In this document: one piece after another, positions 10,371 to 21,455 of the stretch
How positions within the stretch are numbered: the stretch's first letter is position 1
Layout: each line of letters starts with the position of its first letter
Assembly (NCBI GenBank): GCA_002633025.1
Contig: NMRB01001523.1
Coordinates: forward strand, 1-64,000
Source of the DNA: Notospermus geniculatus
Taxonomy: Eukaryota > Nemertea > Pilidiophora > Heteronemertea > Lineidae
Direction: 5' to 3'
Length of the DNA: 64,000 bases
Notes under the pieces: generated by a model
Databases searched by the model: none
Told to the model about the DNA's origin: nothing
What the model saw: only the letters and a program-made list of their open reading frames with translations
Program-made: the position numbers and the translations under genes

Positions 10371-11372
10371 AGTGAGGGGGTCTTGAGGATGAAAGGTCGT
10401 CTACAGCATTCTGATTTGAGCTATGAAAGCAAGCACCCCATCATCATTCCCAATGGACATGTTTCTCTGTTATTGGTTAGGTTTCAGCATGTTCTCTTGC
10501 ATCATGCTACTGTGCCAACTCTGGTGACTTCCTTGAGGTCCCTTTACTGGATTGTAGGCCTGCGACAGACAGCGAAGCGCGTTTGTAAGGAATGTGTACC
10601 TTGTAGAATAGTTAAGGCCAAGGCTTGCAAAGAGGTTATTGCACCCCTCCCTGGATTTAGAGTCAAATCTGCTCCCCCATTCTCTGTGATGGGTATGGAT
10701 CATGGTGGTCCTCTATTTTGTCTGGATTTCCCTGGGAAGAAGTTCTACTTTCTTCTTCTAACCTGTGCTGTGGTCAGGGCAATCCACCTTGAATTGTGCG
10801 ACTCTTTGGACTTACCTGATTGTCTTCTGGCCCTTAGGAGGTTTGCTTCTCGCAGGGGTCTGCCGTCCGAGGTACATTGTGACAATGCTTCCACATTCAA
10901 GGGTGCTAGGACCTTGCTTCAGAGGAATTTCGGGCCTCACTCACCTAAGTTTGAACCTATTGTGCCTCGCTCCCCATGGTGGGGAGGTTTGTGGGAGAGG
11001 CTTGTGGGATCCACCAAGAGAGCTGTGAGAAAGTCCTTGGGACGCCGTGCTCTGACTCGTACCGAGTTGGAAACCACTCTGCATGAGGTGGAAGCTTGCA
11101 TTACGTCCAGACCCCTCACTTTCAGTGGTGACTGTTTAGATACACCAAACCCACTCACCCCCTCTCACTTTCTGATCGGGAGACCAGCTGGCCTCCGGGT
11201 TGAGATTAAGGATTCATCTTCCGGTGGTACTGATGTGGTTTGCGCTGAGAATCTGAGGGCTCGGGCAGCGGTGTGTCAGTCTAGACTTGAGAAGTTTTGG
11301 CAGTTGTGGAGTGATGACTATCTCCGTAACTTACCTCCTGTTGCTAAGGGGTTTGAGTCGGCCCTGTTGTAG
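10371..11372 (+). pseudogene. Pao-1 integrase
   Basis: 329 codons from the Met at 10386, preceded by an in-frame-shifted DSEGVLRM segment. It contains the H2C2-type zinc-binding region (HHATVPTLVTSLR ... CKECVPCR). The catalytic core has Asp in MGMDHGGPL, Asp in VHCDNASTFKGA and Glu in TRTELETTLHEVEACITSRP. A DUF5641-like tail begins (FWQLWSDDYL). The usual SDN motif is HCDN here. It ends at a frameshift; the tail continues in another frame to about 11500. Longest intact piece of Pao-1. Confidence 0.85.
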
Positions 11373-11500
11373 TCTTAAGGTAGGTTCGGTGGTCTTGATC
11401 CGTGAGGACAATGTCCCCAGGTTGAGTTGGCCCATGGGAGTAGTTGAGAAGCTTTTTCCTGGTCGGAGTTCGATCCTGCGTCACGCTCCAAGCGTGTAGA
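11373..11500 (+). pseudogene. Pao-1 integrase C-terminal tail (frameshifted)
   Basis: In a shifted frame this encodes VGSVVLIREDNVPRLSWPMG, the conserved last block of BEL/Pao polyproteins (a DUF5641-like RNA or chromatin contact region). It ends in stop codons shortly after 11499. Confidence 0.7.
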
Positions 11501-12250
11501 GACGGAATGGACAGCCCTGGATTGACGGAGCCCCCAGCCTTTGGCCCACCTATGTCCGGATTTTGTGCGAAACTTGTCACGGGGATCATCCCCTCCCGTC
11601 CCCTCCCCTTATCTCTTATCATATTGGCACTAGCCTAGATACGAGGTAGCAAGGTGGTTGGGCTACAGAAACAATCACGCTGTGGCTGCATTCCAACTGC
11701 TTTGCGTGGCCTTGTTATTTCATTATTATTATATGCTACATGTGTTAAGGCCAGTGTATAGTTTATTCCATTGTTAAAAGCTATAATTACAGTTACGGAT
11801 TCTTGGCGGATTTCCGTGGAATTCCGCGTTTTCTCCATGCCGCTGTTAGTCCGAGCGGTCAGACCCATGCGGAGAGTAGAACTGGTGACATGAATAAACC
11901 CTGCATTGATCAGAAAACCACTAGGAACAAACTAGATTTGTAGATTTCTGATACATAAAGACTGTGTGTTAGTCATGTTAGTGTTTGAAAATTTTTGGAC
12001 ACTTGTTCAGTTTTGATTACAATTTGGACTTTTCTGTGTGGCTTGTGTTGAGTTGCCACCTGTGAGTCTTTATTGAGTGATGCAAGATTTGAGTTTCAGA
12101 AACTAGTGTTGTGTTTACCGGGCACTCTCATTTATAAGGCTCTAATTTGATTTCACTGACATTGTGGCCGATCTTTGGACTGTTCTGTTGGATATTTGCG
12201 GAGCCTGTGACAGTGTGAGTGTTGTCGTCTTGTTGGAGAAGTCCCCTTCT
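11501..12250 (+). other. Pao-1 3' untranslated region
   Basis: About 750 bp without coding potential between the end of the polyprotein and the polypurine tract. I see no further insertion or RNA gene in it. Confidence 0.55.
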
Positions 12251-12455
12251 CCAAGAGGGGGCGAATGTTGAGGACCACACCCCAGCCCAGTCCTGACATC
12301 TGGTGATAAGTTGCAGAACTATAGTAGCTCTCCCATTGTACATGTAACTCTCCAGGATTGGAAATGTGATTCAGACCGAAATAAAGCACATGTTCTGTTT
12401 TCAACTGATTGTCATTTTTACCAGCAGTTTAGCCTCTATGTTCGCCGACCCTGGA
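12251..12455 (+). repeat. Pao-1 polypurine tract and probable 3' LTR
   Basis: AAGAGGGGGCGAA (about 12253-12265) is a good polypurine tract, directly followed by TGTTGAGGACC at 12266, the expected TG start of an LTR. An AATAAA signal lies at 12380-12385. The LTR end is not determinable without a second copy. Pao-3 shows the same layout (purine run, then TGTTTGGACT at 55675). Confidence 0.55.
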
Positions 12456-13606
12456 TGTGCAGAATAATTTGGATAAAAGTGGTCTAAAACCACCTTTCTA
12501 ATTAAAAAGTTGAAATTTTAAGATATGGTATGAAAGCCCTCGATGAGAGGAACACACTGCTATAAATGTTGTTAACAAAAACCTGCAAATAAGAAAGTAG
12601 CGAAAAACATGACTTTACAAACTTCCTTCTATCAAAGGTGGATTTCACCGGATTTTCTTGACTTTGATGTCATCAGAAAGCCAGGAAAATTTGCTATCAC
12701 ATATGTTAGGCCCAGCCTTCTACATTGCATTGGTTTGGAGGTATTCAGAAAAACAGCCGTCCATTTATTTTTTGACATGAGTGTACAGTAGGCGAACTCC
12801 AGTTGCTCTAACTAGATGTGGTGGCGCGTGCGTCGGCGTCGATGTCGTCGTCGGTGTCCGTTAACATTTGGTTTCCGTCAATGATCTTGAGAATGCTTTG
12901 ACCGATCAATCTGATTTTTTTTGGTGAGGGTTGGTCTCTATGAGGGGACGGTTCCTTTCGATAACCAGCTCCGCTGCCCATCCAAGATGGCAGCTATGGT
13001 GGCCATCTTGAAATCGGTTTCCGTCGATTAACTTGAGAACACCTGGACTGATGGACCTTTTTTAGGGTTTGTGTCTATGACGGGAAGGTTCCTTTCGATG
13101 ACAAGCTCCGCTGCCCGTCCAAGATGGCGACTGCGGTGGGCATCTCAAGATCGGTTTCCGTCAGTTAACTTGAGAACACTTTGACTGATCAGCCTGATAT
13201 TTTTTGTGAACGTCTATCTCCCATCTTGGCGACCCAAGGGTTCTATCTCCCATCTTGGCGACCCAAGGGTTGTGACATCGCTCCGCCCTCCGACTACGCT
13301 CACACAAACCCTTGGCATTCTGTTGTCACCCCTCCGTTCATTAGAGAGCTTTCGCACCCGCACGTTTAGGCAACCAACTACATTTAGGTCATCAAATGTT
13401 GCGGTCTAGGGACGTGTACACAAACGGTTATAGAAAACGTTATCCGTAGCGACTTCACTACACGTCAGAGAAAAACGGTTTGCAAAAGCAACATATTTTT
13501 ATCAAAACCCTTATTCCAACGGTGATCGCTATTCTTTGTTATCAGATTTAGAAGGATTCCTTATGCATACCATGTGTAACATTTTGTATGTTTTTGTTTC
13601 GGTCAT
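12456..13606. repeat. Spacer with tandem CATCTT-type repeat modules
   Basis: No gene. Between about 12850 and 13200 there are three diverged tandem modules of roughly 120-130 bp. Each contains CGGTTTCCGTC, AACTTGAGAAC, GGTTCCTTTCGAT and TCCAAGATGGC. A tight two-copy duplication of CTATCTCCCATCTTGGCGAC lies at about 13213-13270. The last bases, GTCAT at 13602-13606, are the left target duplication of Pao-2. Confidence 0.6.
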
Positions 13607-15860
13607 TGTGGGTTTGGGCGCCTGACAAATATTTCAACTATCACTCAAAGGACTCGACGGGACGACTTAATAATTGTGGAATGATGCAGTTGTCTTTATT
13701 CATTCTCTGTATCAATGTCCAATGTCCGTGAAATCTACAAAGATAAAACATAAACAAACCATAAACTTTGTTGGCCTCAACTCTATATCCAGGATGTGCT
13801 GCCACCTATTGCTAGCCAAGGAACTAAACGACAGATTTGGTCACGTGACCTACGCATGAGGCTCAAGAAGGGATGCCCCAAGGCAAACAATATGCCATAC
13901 AAACACACTTATTACATAGTTCTAACGTAGGAAACAAGCCTAAAGTGCTGTCAATACTCTGATAACACACATTAAACATGATATTTTCACACGCAGGCGC
14001 CGAAGAGAACTTATTTTACTACGATAGTGAGGAGAGCGAGAGCGCCATGATGAAATATCGTACCTCAAAGTAAAATCCTTGAATTTGATTGGCCGATACG
14101 CATCACGTGGCCGTGTAACATTTTCTCATGTTACATGGCATAATGTCACATGGACAACAAAATGGCTACCGTTTTTTTCCATTTGACCGCTTCGAATGTT
14201 TGAAGTCAGATATCAGGCACTCGAACTCAGATCGAATCATAATTTGGTGTCGATTGGTGTGGTATCGGCGTATATACATTGTAACTCGAATACACCAAGT
14301 GTTGCGTGGAGTAGAGGAAATAGCAAGCTAAACTGGCGTGATAAATGGTAGGCCTACCGCCGACCGGTCCGCGGTGCCTGCATCTTGGTGACGTAATGAC
14401 GTCATCGCATCTGTTGGTAGCAATGGCGCGAAATGCGCTCTGCGCTTCTCTCTTCGACTGACTCGGCATGTAGGCCCAGATTATGATCAATTTTGGTCAT
14501 ATTTTACCGTTTATAATGCAGCGGCCTCGGTCAACAATGTTTTCTCGGGGTGACATTTCGGTCTGTCCCCCTCCATGGCGGGCACCATTTTCTTAATGAA
14601 GCGAGGACAAGACGTCACTAAAACATCCAAAAATGCTCATAAAGGGCTCAGTTACACCATTCTACAAAGGATCTCCAGAAGGACAACATAATAGTCTGTG
14701 GCATTCATGCCTTGATTATATCGGGTGGCCCAAAAAAACGTGCCGAACTTCAAACTTCGATTTTTCAACAACTGTCCATTATAATTCAATGAAACTTGGC
14801 ACCATATCATTAAAAGATGTTTTGTTTAACGTGTAAAATTTTTGCACTGATAGCTTTGGTATTAGGGCCGTATCACTCAATTTAAAAATCATAGGGAAAA
14901 AATGCGATTCCGGAGTCCTATAAGAAACGGGTGGATAAAAATTTTCCGAACTTTAAATTTTCATTTCGCAAAAACGCTTTACTACAACTTAATGAAATTT
15001 TGTCCGCTTCGTGATATTGCCTCTAATATGTGGAAGTATTAATCAAAAAATTTCAATGTCTAGGCCTTGGAGCTCATTACTAAAACGCCATATTTGAATC
15101 TAGCGTTTCAAAGTTTCACCATTATCTCTTAAAATATGATCATTGATTACTATGATTTTTATATTTGGTGCCACAGTCTTAATACCAAAGGTATTTAGCT
15201 GAAACTTTCACATTGTAGAAACATTGCCACGGAACAGTACTGAATAAATTTTCTTTGGGTTATAATAAATAGTTATGGAGAAATACATAAGGGACACACT
15301 CCGCGTGAGCTACTGCAAAACTAATGCCAGCCCTGCATACCACAGTCTATAAATACACACAGTACACATGCATGGCCAATATTCCTGTCCGCAGTGAAGT
15401 GCACCTGACTGCGGACATGATTTTGCAGTAGCGCAATTTGAAGTTCGGGATGGGTTTTTCGTATCTTATTGGATTCCGGAATCACATTTTTTTACCATGA
15501 TTTTTATATTGAGTGATATGGCCCTAATACCAAAGGTATAAATGCAAAAATTTCACACGTTAAACAAAACATCTTTAAGTGATACAGCACCAAATTTCAT
15601 TGAATTATAACGGGCAGTTGTTGAGAAATCAATATTTGAAGTTCGACACGTTTTTTTTGGGCCACCCGATATAATTACCTCAATGAGTGCCTCATAACAT
15701 GACTTTTAAAGAGGTTGAAATACGGCGACCAAAAACACATGGCAGTAAACAATAGCTGAGTGCCTGCGCATGCGTGAACTAAACCGCGGGAAAAACAATT
15801 TCCGTATCCGCTGTTTGGCGGAACTTGTGACAAAATATTCTGCGCTCTGGCGCACTTACA
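13607..15860 (-). repeat. Pao-2 3' LTR (with insertions)
   Basis: It matches the 604-bp LTR at 23107-23710 in blocks: 13607-13868, about 14030-14056, 14594-14720 and 15670-15860. Extra material is a 949-bp TA-flanked element (14721-15669), plus about 160 bp (13869-14029) and about 540 bp (14057-14593). The latter two are either insertions here or deletions in the other LTR. The minus-strand sequence before its 15860 end is TTTTGAGGAGCCA, a plausible polypurine tract. Confidence 0.85.
14721..15669. mobile_element. CGGGTGGCC-type TIR element in Pao-2 3' LTR
   Basis: 949 bp. The termini TCGGGTGGCCCAAAAAAACG and its near-perfect complement extend into diverged inverted arms of roughly 200 bp. 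Flanked by TA (14719-14720, 15670-15671). The other LTR shows the empty site (GATTATATAATTACC). The end sequence is close to CAGGGTGGCCC at 42851 and CAGGGTGG at 25686. Non-coding. Confidence 0.88.
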
Positions 15861-16750
15861 TGGCTCCTCAAAATTATTCTCGGTGATTTTCCTCATACGA
15901 CTTACCATAACAAAGTTGCCAAAATACTGACTCACACAGTTAACCAAGAAGGCCCCAAAACTTTAGGCGAAATTTAACCAAATAAACCTAGTTCTGCTTT
16001 GACTGAGCGAACAGACCAAACTATAGGTCAGCTTTAAATTGTCCAAAGGTAAGAACAGATAAAATTGGAAATTTCCAACGGTACGACAGAAAAACAAATT
16101 CTCAAATGCAAGCAGTCATTGCCGCTTAAACCGATTATAACTCTTTCAACTCAAATCTTGGAAACACCTTTGTTTCTAACTATAATCTCACAATGACAAC
16201 ATTTCTCTCCTGAAGAAGCAACATGTTATCCAGTCCTGACCGATTCCCAGTCTCCGATAGACCACTCCGATGTGATGTGATTGATGTTACTCAAGTTTTA
16301 GATGTAAGTTGCGGACAAGATATTACAATTTAAGAAGACAGCAAATGTGGACCCTTGAAGTTTCAACAAACTCCAAAAATTCACACTGCGCTATGACTGG
16401 GGAGAGGTTACCAGCACTTCACGCAGGGATTGAATCAATATGACTCATTCTACTGAACGCTTCACACTTATAACTGCCGCATTCTACACGTTCCGTGGCT
16501 CCTCATGATCGAATTGACAGAATTTTGGTTTGTCCTTGGCTCCTCATGATCTAACGAAGACAAGAAATAATCGTTCCTGTGACCACTCATCCTGAATTAC
16601 TTTGTCGTGTCAACTTAACAAACGAGTACGACTTTCTGAACTGGTCGATCAAAATACGCTTTCCATCTTTGTCCAGCGCTCGATCGCCTACTGCAAGACG
16701 AACCTTCCGAACATGGCCATCTTGATCTGCGTCCGCATTTTCTACTCGTG
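15861..16750 (-). other. Pao-2 3' untranslated region
   Basis: About 890 bp between the integrase stop side and the 3' LTR. It contains a direct duplication of GGCTCCTCATGATC (around 16498 and 16538). The same GGCTCCTC also touches the LTR edge at 15862. No coding or RNA feature recognised. Confidence 0.6.
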
Positions 16751-18328
16751 CTACCGCCACATATTACGTGGGAGATCGTCGTCCTTTAAGATACCGGTAA
16801 CGATATCACCGACTTGAAGATTTCTCTCCTCTCGTGTCCACTTTGGTCGTTCCTGGAGATTATTCAAATACTCTTTTCTCCACTGACTCCAGAAATTATT
16901 TGCGAGATGCTGCACACGCCGCCATCTTTTCTTGAGAAATAGATCTTCCCTCGGGAAGGTGCCTGGTGGTGGAATTATCAGCCGTGATTTCATGGTCAGC
17001 AACTGATTTGGTACTAATGGCTGCAGAGACGTAGGATCATACAGATTGTCAGTAGTGAGAGGGCGGCCGTTTACGATTGCCATCACCTCACATTGTAGTA
17101 TTCGCAGCGATTCGTCGTCCAACACCGTGCCATGATGCAGTAGTAGCCCTGCCAATACGTTTCGTACCGATCGGATCTGCCGTTCCCACACGCCGCCATG
17201 ATGGCTGGCGCGGGGAACATTCATTTTGAATTCGATGTCACATTCCTCTTTTAGCAGGAATTTCCTTATCTCCTCAAAGTCCATCTCAGCCCAGGCCTGC
17301 TCTAGCTCGTTCCTCGCTCCTACAAAGTTGGTTCCCTTATCACAACGGATCAGTCGCACAGCGCCACGCACAGCAATCAACCGTCTCAGTGAGTTGATGA
17401 AGGAGTCCGTCGACATTGAATTTAGAGTCTCTACATGGATTGCCCTCATACTCAAACAAGTAAACAGCACTCCCCATCGCTTTACCACCTTTCTCCCTTC
17501 CTTGATACTCCACGGCCCAAATACATCCACTCCACAGTAGCTAAATGGTGGCACTGGTTCCAGTCGGTCGCTTGGCAGGTCTGCCATTTTCTGTTGCTGC
17601 ATCCCTCTACGCAATTTCCTGCACCCAACACATCGACGTATGTAGCTGGCTACTGCGCGTCGACATCCAAGTATCCAAAAACCACCCTGTCTGATAGCAT
17701 TCACCGTCATCCCTCGTCCTGGGTGTCCCTGGATTTCATGAAAATGGCGTATGATCAGAGTTGCAACGTGGTGATCTCCAGGTAGAATAGCTGGGTGCTT
17801 GACCTCATTTGGAAACTCTGCTCTTCTGACTCGCCCACCTACTCGTATTATCCCTGCTTCATCCAGATACGGGTCGAACTTAGACAGTCTCGAACTGTTT
17901 TTCAAGGATCGCTTCTTGCCATTCGCGATTTTCCTGGCTTCTGCGTTGTTCTCCATCTGCCTCAGCTGTCTCAATGTCTCAATCTCTTCTCCAAAAAACT
18001 GAGCCTGTATTCTCTTCACAATCTCTATCTCTGCCTGTTTAAGGTCGGATGTGACCAGTGACTCTGGATCTGATAGCTGTCCTTTGGCCTTGTCCCTCAG
18101 ACGACATTTATACTGTAGACAGGTTGCAATCACCGACTTTGCTTTACTCCAGGAAGAGAACCTTGCTAAGCGGTCTGGAAGCACACTCAAATCCATCGTG
18201 TTGGCTTTACTGGCTAGTGCGACGCTTTTCACCTCCGGATCTTCAGGCGACAGCGAACTTTCCATTCCTGAGTGCTCAGGGAGTTTTTCCTCCCACAGGA
18301 AGGCTGGGCCTGACAACCATGTTGACAT
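16751..18328 (-). CDS. Pao-2 integrase with DUF5641-type tail
   Basis: 525-codon open frame. The upstream linker contains LSVLPDRLARFSSW. Zinc-binding residues lie in HFHEIQGHPGRG ... CVGCRKLRRG. The core has Asp in YCGVDVFGPW, Asp in IRCDKGTNFVGA, and HHGGVWERQIRSVRN. Glu is probably in LQCEVMAIVNGRPL. The family tail follows (NFWSQWRKEYLNNLQ, VGDIVTGILKDDDLP). It would integrate the cDNA. The frame is uninterrupted, so this is the best preserved pol domain here. It belongs to one polyprotein, so the Met start is arbitrary. Confidence 0.9.
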   Translation of the reverse strand: MSTWLSGPAFLWEEKLPEHSGMESSLSPEDPEVKSVALASKANTMDLSVLPDRLARFSSWSKAKSVIATCLQYKCRLRDKAKGQLSDPESLVTSDLKQAEIEIVKRIQAQFFGEEIETLRQLRQMENNAEARKIANGKKRSLKNSSRLSKFDPYLDEAGIIRVGGRVRRAEFPNEVKHPAILPGDHHVATLIIRHFHEIQGHPGRGMTVNAIRQGGFWILGCRRAVASYIRRCVGCRKLRRGMQQQKMADLPSDRLEPVPPFSYCGVDVFGPWSIKEGRKVVKRWGVLFTCLSMRAIHVETLNSMSTDSFINSLRRLIAVRGAVRLIRCDKGTNFVGARNELEQAWAEMDFEEIRKFLLKEECDIEFKMNVPRASHHGGVWERQIRSVRNVLAGLLLHHGTVLDDESLRILQCEVMAIVNGRPLTTDNLYDPTSLQPLVPNQLLTMKSRLIIPPPGTFPREDLFLKKRWRRVQHLANNFWSQWRKEYLNNLQERPKWTREERNLQVGDIVTGILKDDDLPRNMWR

Positions 18329-18562
18329 CCCGGGTTGACATTCCTGGTTGTACGAACTTCGTAGCAGTTATTTCCCTTGATGCTTCGTCGGCAGGATTTT
18401 TCTCTCCCTGCACATGTTTCCATTGATGAGGCTCACTCTTGTCTCTGATCTGTTGGATTCTATTTGCTACGTAAACATGAAAGCGTCGGGCATCGTTCTG
18501 TATGTAGTCAAGTACCACTGTACTGTCGGTCCAGAATGTTTCATCATCAATCTTGTATGTCA
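18329..18562 (-). pseudogene. Pao-2 RNase H C-terminal half
   Basis: Encodes TYKIDDETFWTDSTVVLDYI (catalytic Asp in TDST) and HVQGEKNPADEASR (final Asp). A frameshift near 18330 leads into the integrase frame. It is separated from its N-terminal half by the MITE at 18563-19008; removal of that element plus one 8-bp duplication rejoins the frame. Confidence 0.82.
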
Positions 18563-19008
18563 CATCCTCCCACAGCAGGGCTTTGGTCTCGTTCCTCTTC
18601 ATACACTCCACACAAAGCCCTGCTGAAATTGGGCCTCCCAGGCAAGCAGAGGTGGTCAGAAAACCATTGCCCAATCAGAATGCAGCATTTTCAGGGTGTC
18701 AATATTAAATAATTATGACTCATAATAACAATCAAAAATAATAAGAATCTTTCCTATACACAGGAAGAACCTCTGTGATAAAATTCAGTCAATTTTGGAA
18801 AGATGTAAGTGATTTGTAAAGGATAAAACTTTAAAATCAAACTGGGTAAAACCACGAAATTTGTACTTCTCCAGTCATCCTTAAAATACAGGGAGTGCAA
18901 CTGGAGTATGGAACAGTCACATCAGATTCACTGGCCGTTGTATTTCAGCAGGGGTTTGTGTGAGCGGATGAAGAGGAGCGAGGTAAAAACCCCTGCTGTG
19001 GGAGGATG
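18563..19008. mobile_element. 446-bp TIR element with 8-bp target duplication
   Basis: The termini CATCCTCCCACAGCAGGG and inverted complement extend as imperfect arms of about 65 bp. Flanked by GTATGTCA on both sides (18555-18562, 19009-19016). The 8-bp duplication suggests a hAT-type (or P/Merlin-type) non-autonomous element. The Pao-2 RNase H frame is continuous once the element and one GTATGTCA are ignored, which independently proves the boundaries. Non-coding interior. Confidence 0.88.
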
Positions 19009-19016
19009 GTATGTCA

Positions 19017-19551
19017 GTTCTCTCTTGACAACCTCACTCATCTTCGCGGACAGTACAGCTGCTGTCAGTTCTTGGCGCGGTATCGTAATAGGACGCAAAG
19101 GAGCTACTCTGGCCTTTCCTAGGAGTAGACTACAATGAACTATCCCTTCGTGATTCACCATCCTTACGTAGGTACACTGTCCGTAGGCATACTCAGAAGC
19201 GTCTGAGAAGTGATGAAGACTTATAGATTCCACCTCTCCAAAATCTGTCGGCTTGAGACATCGAGGGATCTTCAGCTGATCCAATTTAAACAGGTCATCC
19301 CTCCAATGCTCCCATCTCCTTAGTATGTCATCCGGCGGTGGACTGTCCCAATCTAGATCTAGCGCACAGAGTTCCTGCAAAATCTGGCGACCAATCAGCA
19401 CCACAGGAGCGATCAACCCCATGGGGTCATAGACACTTCCAATCGTCGACAGGATACCACGTCTAGTGCTGGGGCGTTCTCGCAAGACAATCTTAAACTG
19501 GAATGTGTCGGATGCTATACACCAATGCAGCCCCAGGGCCCTTTCCATCAC
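19017..19551 (-). pseudogene. Pao-2 RT connection and RNase H N-terminal half
   Basis: Encodes TIGSVYDPMGLIAPVVLIGR, the BEL/Pao post-RT block, a Trp-rich helix (RRWEHWRDDLF), and the start of RNase H: LHHFSDASEYAYGQCTY (first Asp) and IPRQELTAAVL (Glu). It then runs into the 446-bp MITE. A break near 19560 separates it from the RT palm frame. Confidence 0.83.
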
Positions 19552-19573
19552 TGGCTCTTGCAGCTTGGTCTTA

Positions 19574-20258
19574 TTATTCTCCGTAGGCAGGCGCGGACTC
19601 TCCTCTATCCTCTCTCGCTACACTCTTGATCACCGCTTCTGAGTTGGAGGCAATCTTATGCAGGTGTAAACCCCCCTCTTTGCACAGACGTTGGGTGTTT
19701 TTCAGCAACTGTATGGCTTCCTCATCAGTTGGTTGCGATCCTAGGCCATCATCGACATAAAAATTATCCCTCATGAAATTAGCAGCCTCGTGTCCGAATT
19801 CAGATTCGTAGTCATCTGCCAATCTCCAGGACCCTGCAACAAGTGTTTATTAATGGACTGTCCACCACACTCTGCCTGACAATCAAATACAACCCGGATT
19901 TTATCCAGCTTCTTGGGATCCCACTCCGAAGTGAGGCACGTACCACCGCTGCTGAGATTCGTTGGGCGTTTGCATGTCACTAGGCACCAGTTCAGCGTCA
20001 CCTTTTTCAATCATCCTTTGCATGAACCGTACATATCTCTCCTTGTACACTGCGTCTCGTTGGAACTTTGACTTAAACTGGTTCAGTCTCTTAAGGGCCA
20101 TTGCACGGCTGTCTGGCAACTCCGGTCTGTCATGCTTAAACGGCAACGGCATCTGGTAGTGTCCGTTCTCACCCTGCTCAATCCCTTCATTCAGCTTACA
20201 CAAAAACTTCCTGTCTTCATACGACTGAGGTCCGTGACTATCCTTTCCATTCGTATCC
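19574..20258 (-). pseudogene. Pao-2 RT with internal deletion of the palm
   Basis: Frames 20203-19901 and 20010-19771 encode the RT start (RWYVPHFGV, KIRVVFDCQAECGGQSINKH, LLQGPGDW). The next frame, 19822-19574, already reads FMRDNFYVDDGLGS with the YVDD box. About 75-85 residues that normally lie between, including catalytic motif A, are missing. The enzyme cannot be active. Several frameshifts are also present. Confidence 0.83.
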
Positions 20259-20263
20259 TTGAA

Positions 20264-20793
20264 CAGCTAGGACTTTTCGCCCGATCGAGAAAAACCTCCG
20301 ATTCTGGAGGTTACAGCCTGATCTGGCTGTTTTGATGCCAAGGGAGTACACTGAGCATGCTCAGTGACAGTCACTTCCTGCTGCCATGATGGTTGATGTC
20401 TGCTAAATCAGTTGGCCATTTCTTTCATGTCTTTATAATCCAATCCCATCCAGATGATTTTAATGCTGGAATTGGTTAATATTTGAGTAACAATTAAATA
20501 TATATCCAATTTGGCATGATCCCTTGCTTATTTTGTTAATTTTCAAATCTGAACTTGAGAACACAAATTTTGTTTGGAACAGCATTTTTTATACATAATC
20601 TGCCATCTTCACCAAGACGTAGGCCTATGCACTCACCATGCGCAAATGCACAGTATTTTGCGCAAATAGAAAAGAAAATTCTCCACCTCCCAATCAGGAT
20701 GGTTCTGACAGATCAGGTGGTGTGAAAACAGCTTGTTTGGGATGAACAGCCTGATCAGGATGTTTTTCCCGATCGGGCGAAAAGTCCTAGCTG
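20264..20793. mobile_element. 530-bp TIR element with 5-bp TTGAA duplication
   Basis: The ends CAGCTAGGACTTTTCGCCCG and its complement form about 24 bp of TIR. Flanked by TTGAA (20259-20263, 20794-20798). Removing it with one TTGAA restores Pao-2 codons reading ESDFKDTNGK across the site. The combination of a CAG...CTG end with a 5-bp duplication does not let me name a superfamily. Non-coding. Confidence 0.85.
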
Positions 20794-20798
20794 TTGAA

Positions 20799-21455
20799 GT
20801 CAGACTCGAGGATCGTTATGATTTCCTTTATGCTGTTCGGCATTGCTAAGGCTCGCTGCTGGTCACTACATTCTGTCCTGGTCTCATCATGGTCCGTGAC
20901 GACACTATGACTCACTCCTATGTTGTCCCTTCCATTTCCGTCTGAGTTGGGTCTACCATTCCCACTATACCCCAACCTAAGTCTGTCCTTTGGGCATAGG
21001 GCACGTTTTCAGACATGGCTATGACCTCCCTTGGGGCTAGTGTGCGCGGACAGTTATACCCAATCAGTAAGCCGACGTTGCAGTCCTGCAATGGTGGTAA
21101 CTCGCACGTGATTCTCGACAGGTGGGGCCACGCACTAGCAATCTCTGGTGTGGGAATGTGTTCTCGATTCATTGGCATAACATCACGAGAGAAGGTTGGT
21201 GGTAGATCTATTTTCACATGTCTTGTGACTGTTCATCCCTCGGACCACCAATCCTTGAACCTTAACAGTGTCGATTATCTCATTCTCCCTCGACATAGTA
21301 GACAAACTAAGATGCGACTTTATTCCATCCAGGCCAAGTGCCCTCCGAGTGTTCTCCAATATAAATGTCGTGTCAGATTGCGTGTCCAACATGGCATAGG
21401 ATAGAATCTCATACTCCGGACAATCCTTATGAGAGATCCAGACAGGAACTGTCAT
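20799..21455 (-). pseudogene. Pao-2 aspartic protease and linker to RT
   Basis: 21455-21183 holds the protease: SYAMLDTQSDTTFILENT with the catalytic Asp-Thr/Ser context usual for BEL/Pao. 21217-20918 gives VGLLIGYNCPRTLAPREVI and PYAQRTDLGWGIVG, the conserved segment after the protease. A frameshift near 20930 leads to the linker ending at the 530-bp MITE. The protease Met (21455) overlaps the gag stop codon as AATGA. Confidence 0.82.

Larger units (their letters stand above)
6456..12455 (+). mobile_element. Pao-1: degenerate BEL/Pao LTR retrotransposon (5' end missing)
   Basis: Domains in order: nucleocapsid zinc knuckles, aspartic protease, RT (YVDD), RNase H, H2C2/integrase, DUF5641-like tail. 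This is the BEL/Pao order. The 5' LTR and most of gag are missing because LINE-2 abuts at about 6455. A polypurine tract and probable 3' LTR end the element. It is broken by a CACTG-ended MITE, a palindrome, an unassigned insertion of about 370 bp, a 30-bp tandem duplication and at least six frameshifts, so it is dead. The right end is approximate because no second LTR is available. Confidence 0.85.

Noticed and set aside
14057-14593. A 3-bp-duplication transposon in the Pao-2 left LTR
   Set aside because: AAT flanks fit, but there are no terminal inverted repeats; a deletion in the other LTR explains it equally well.
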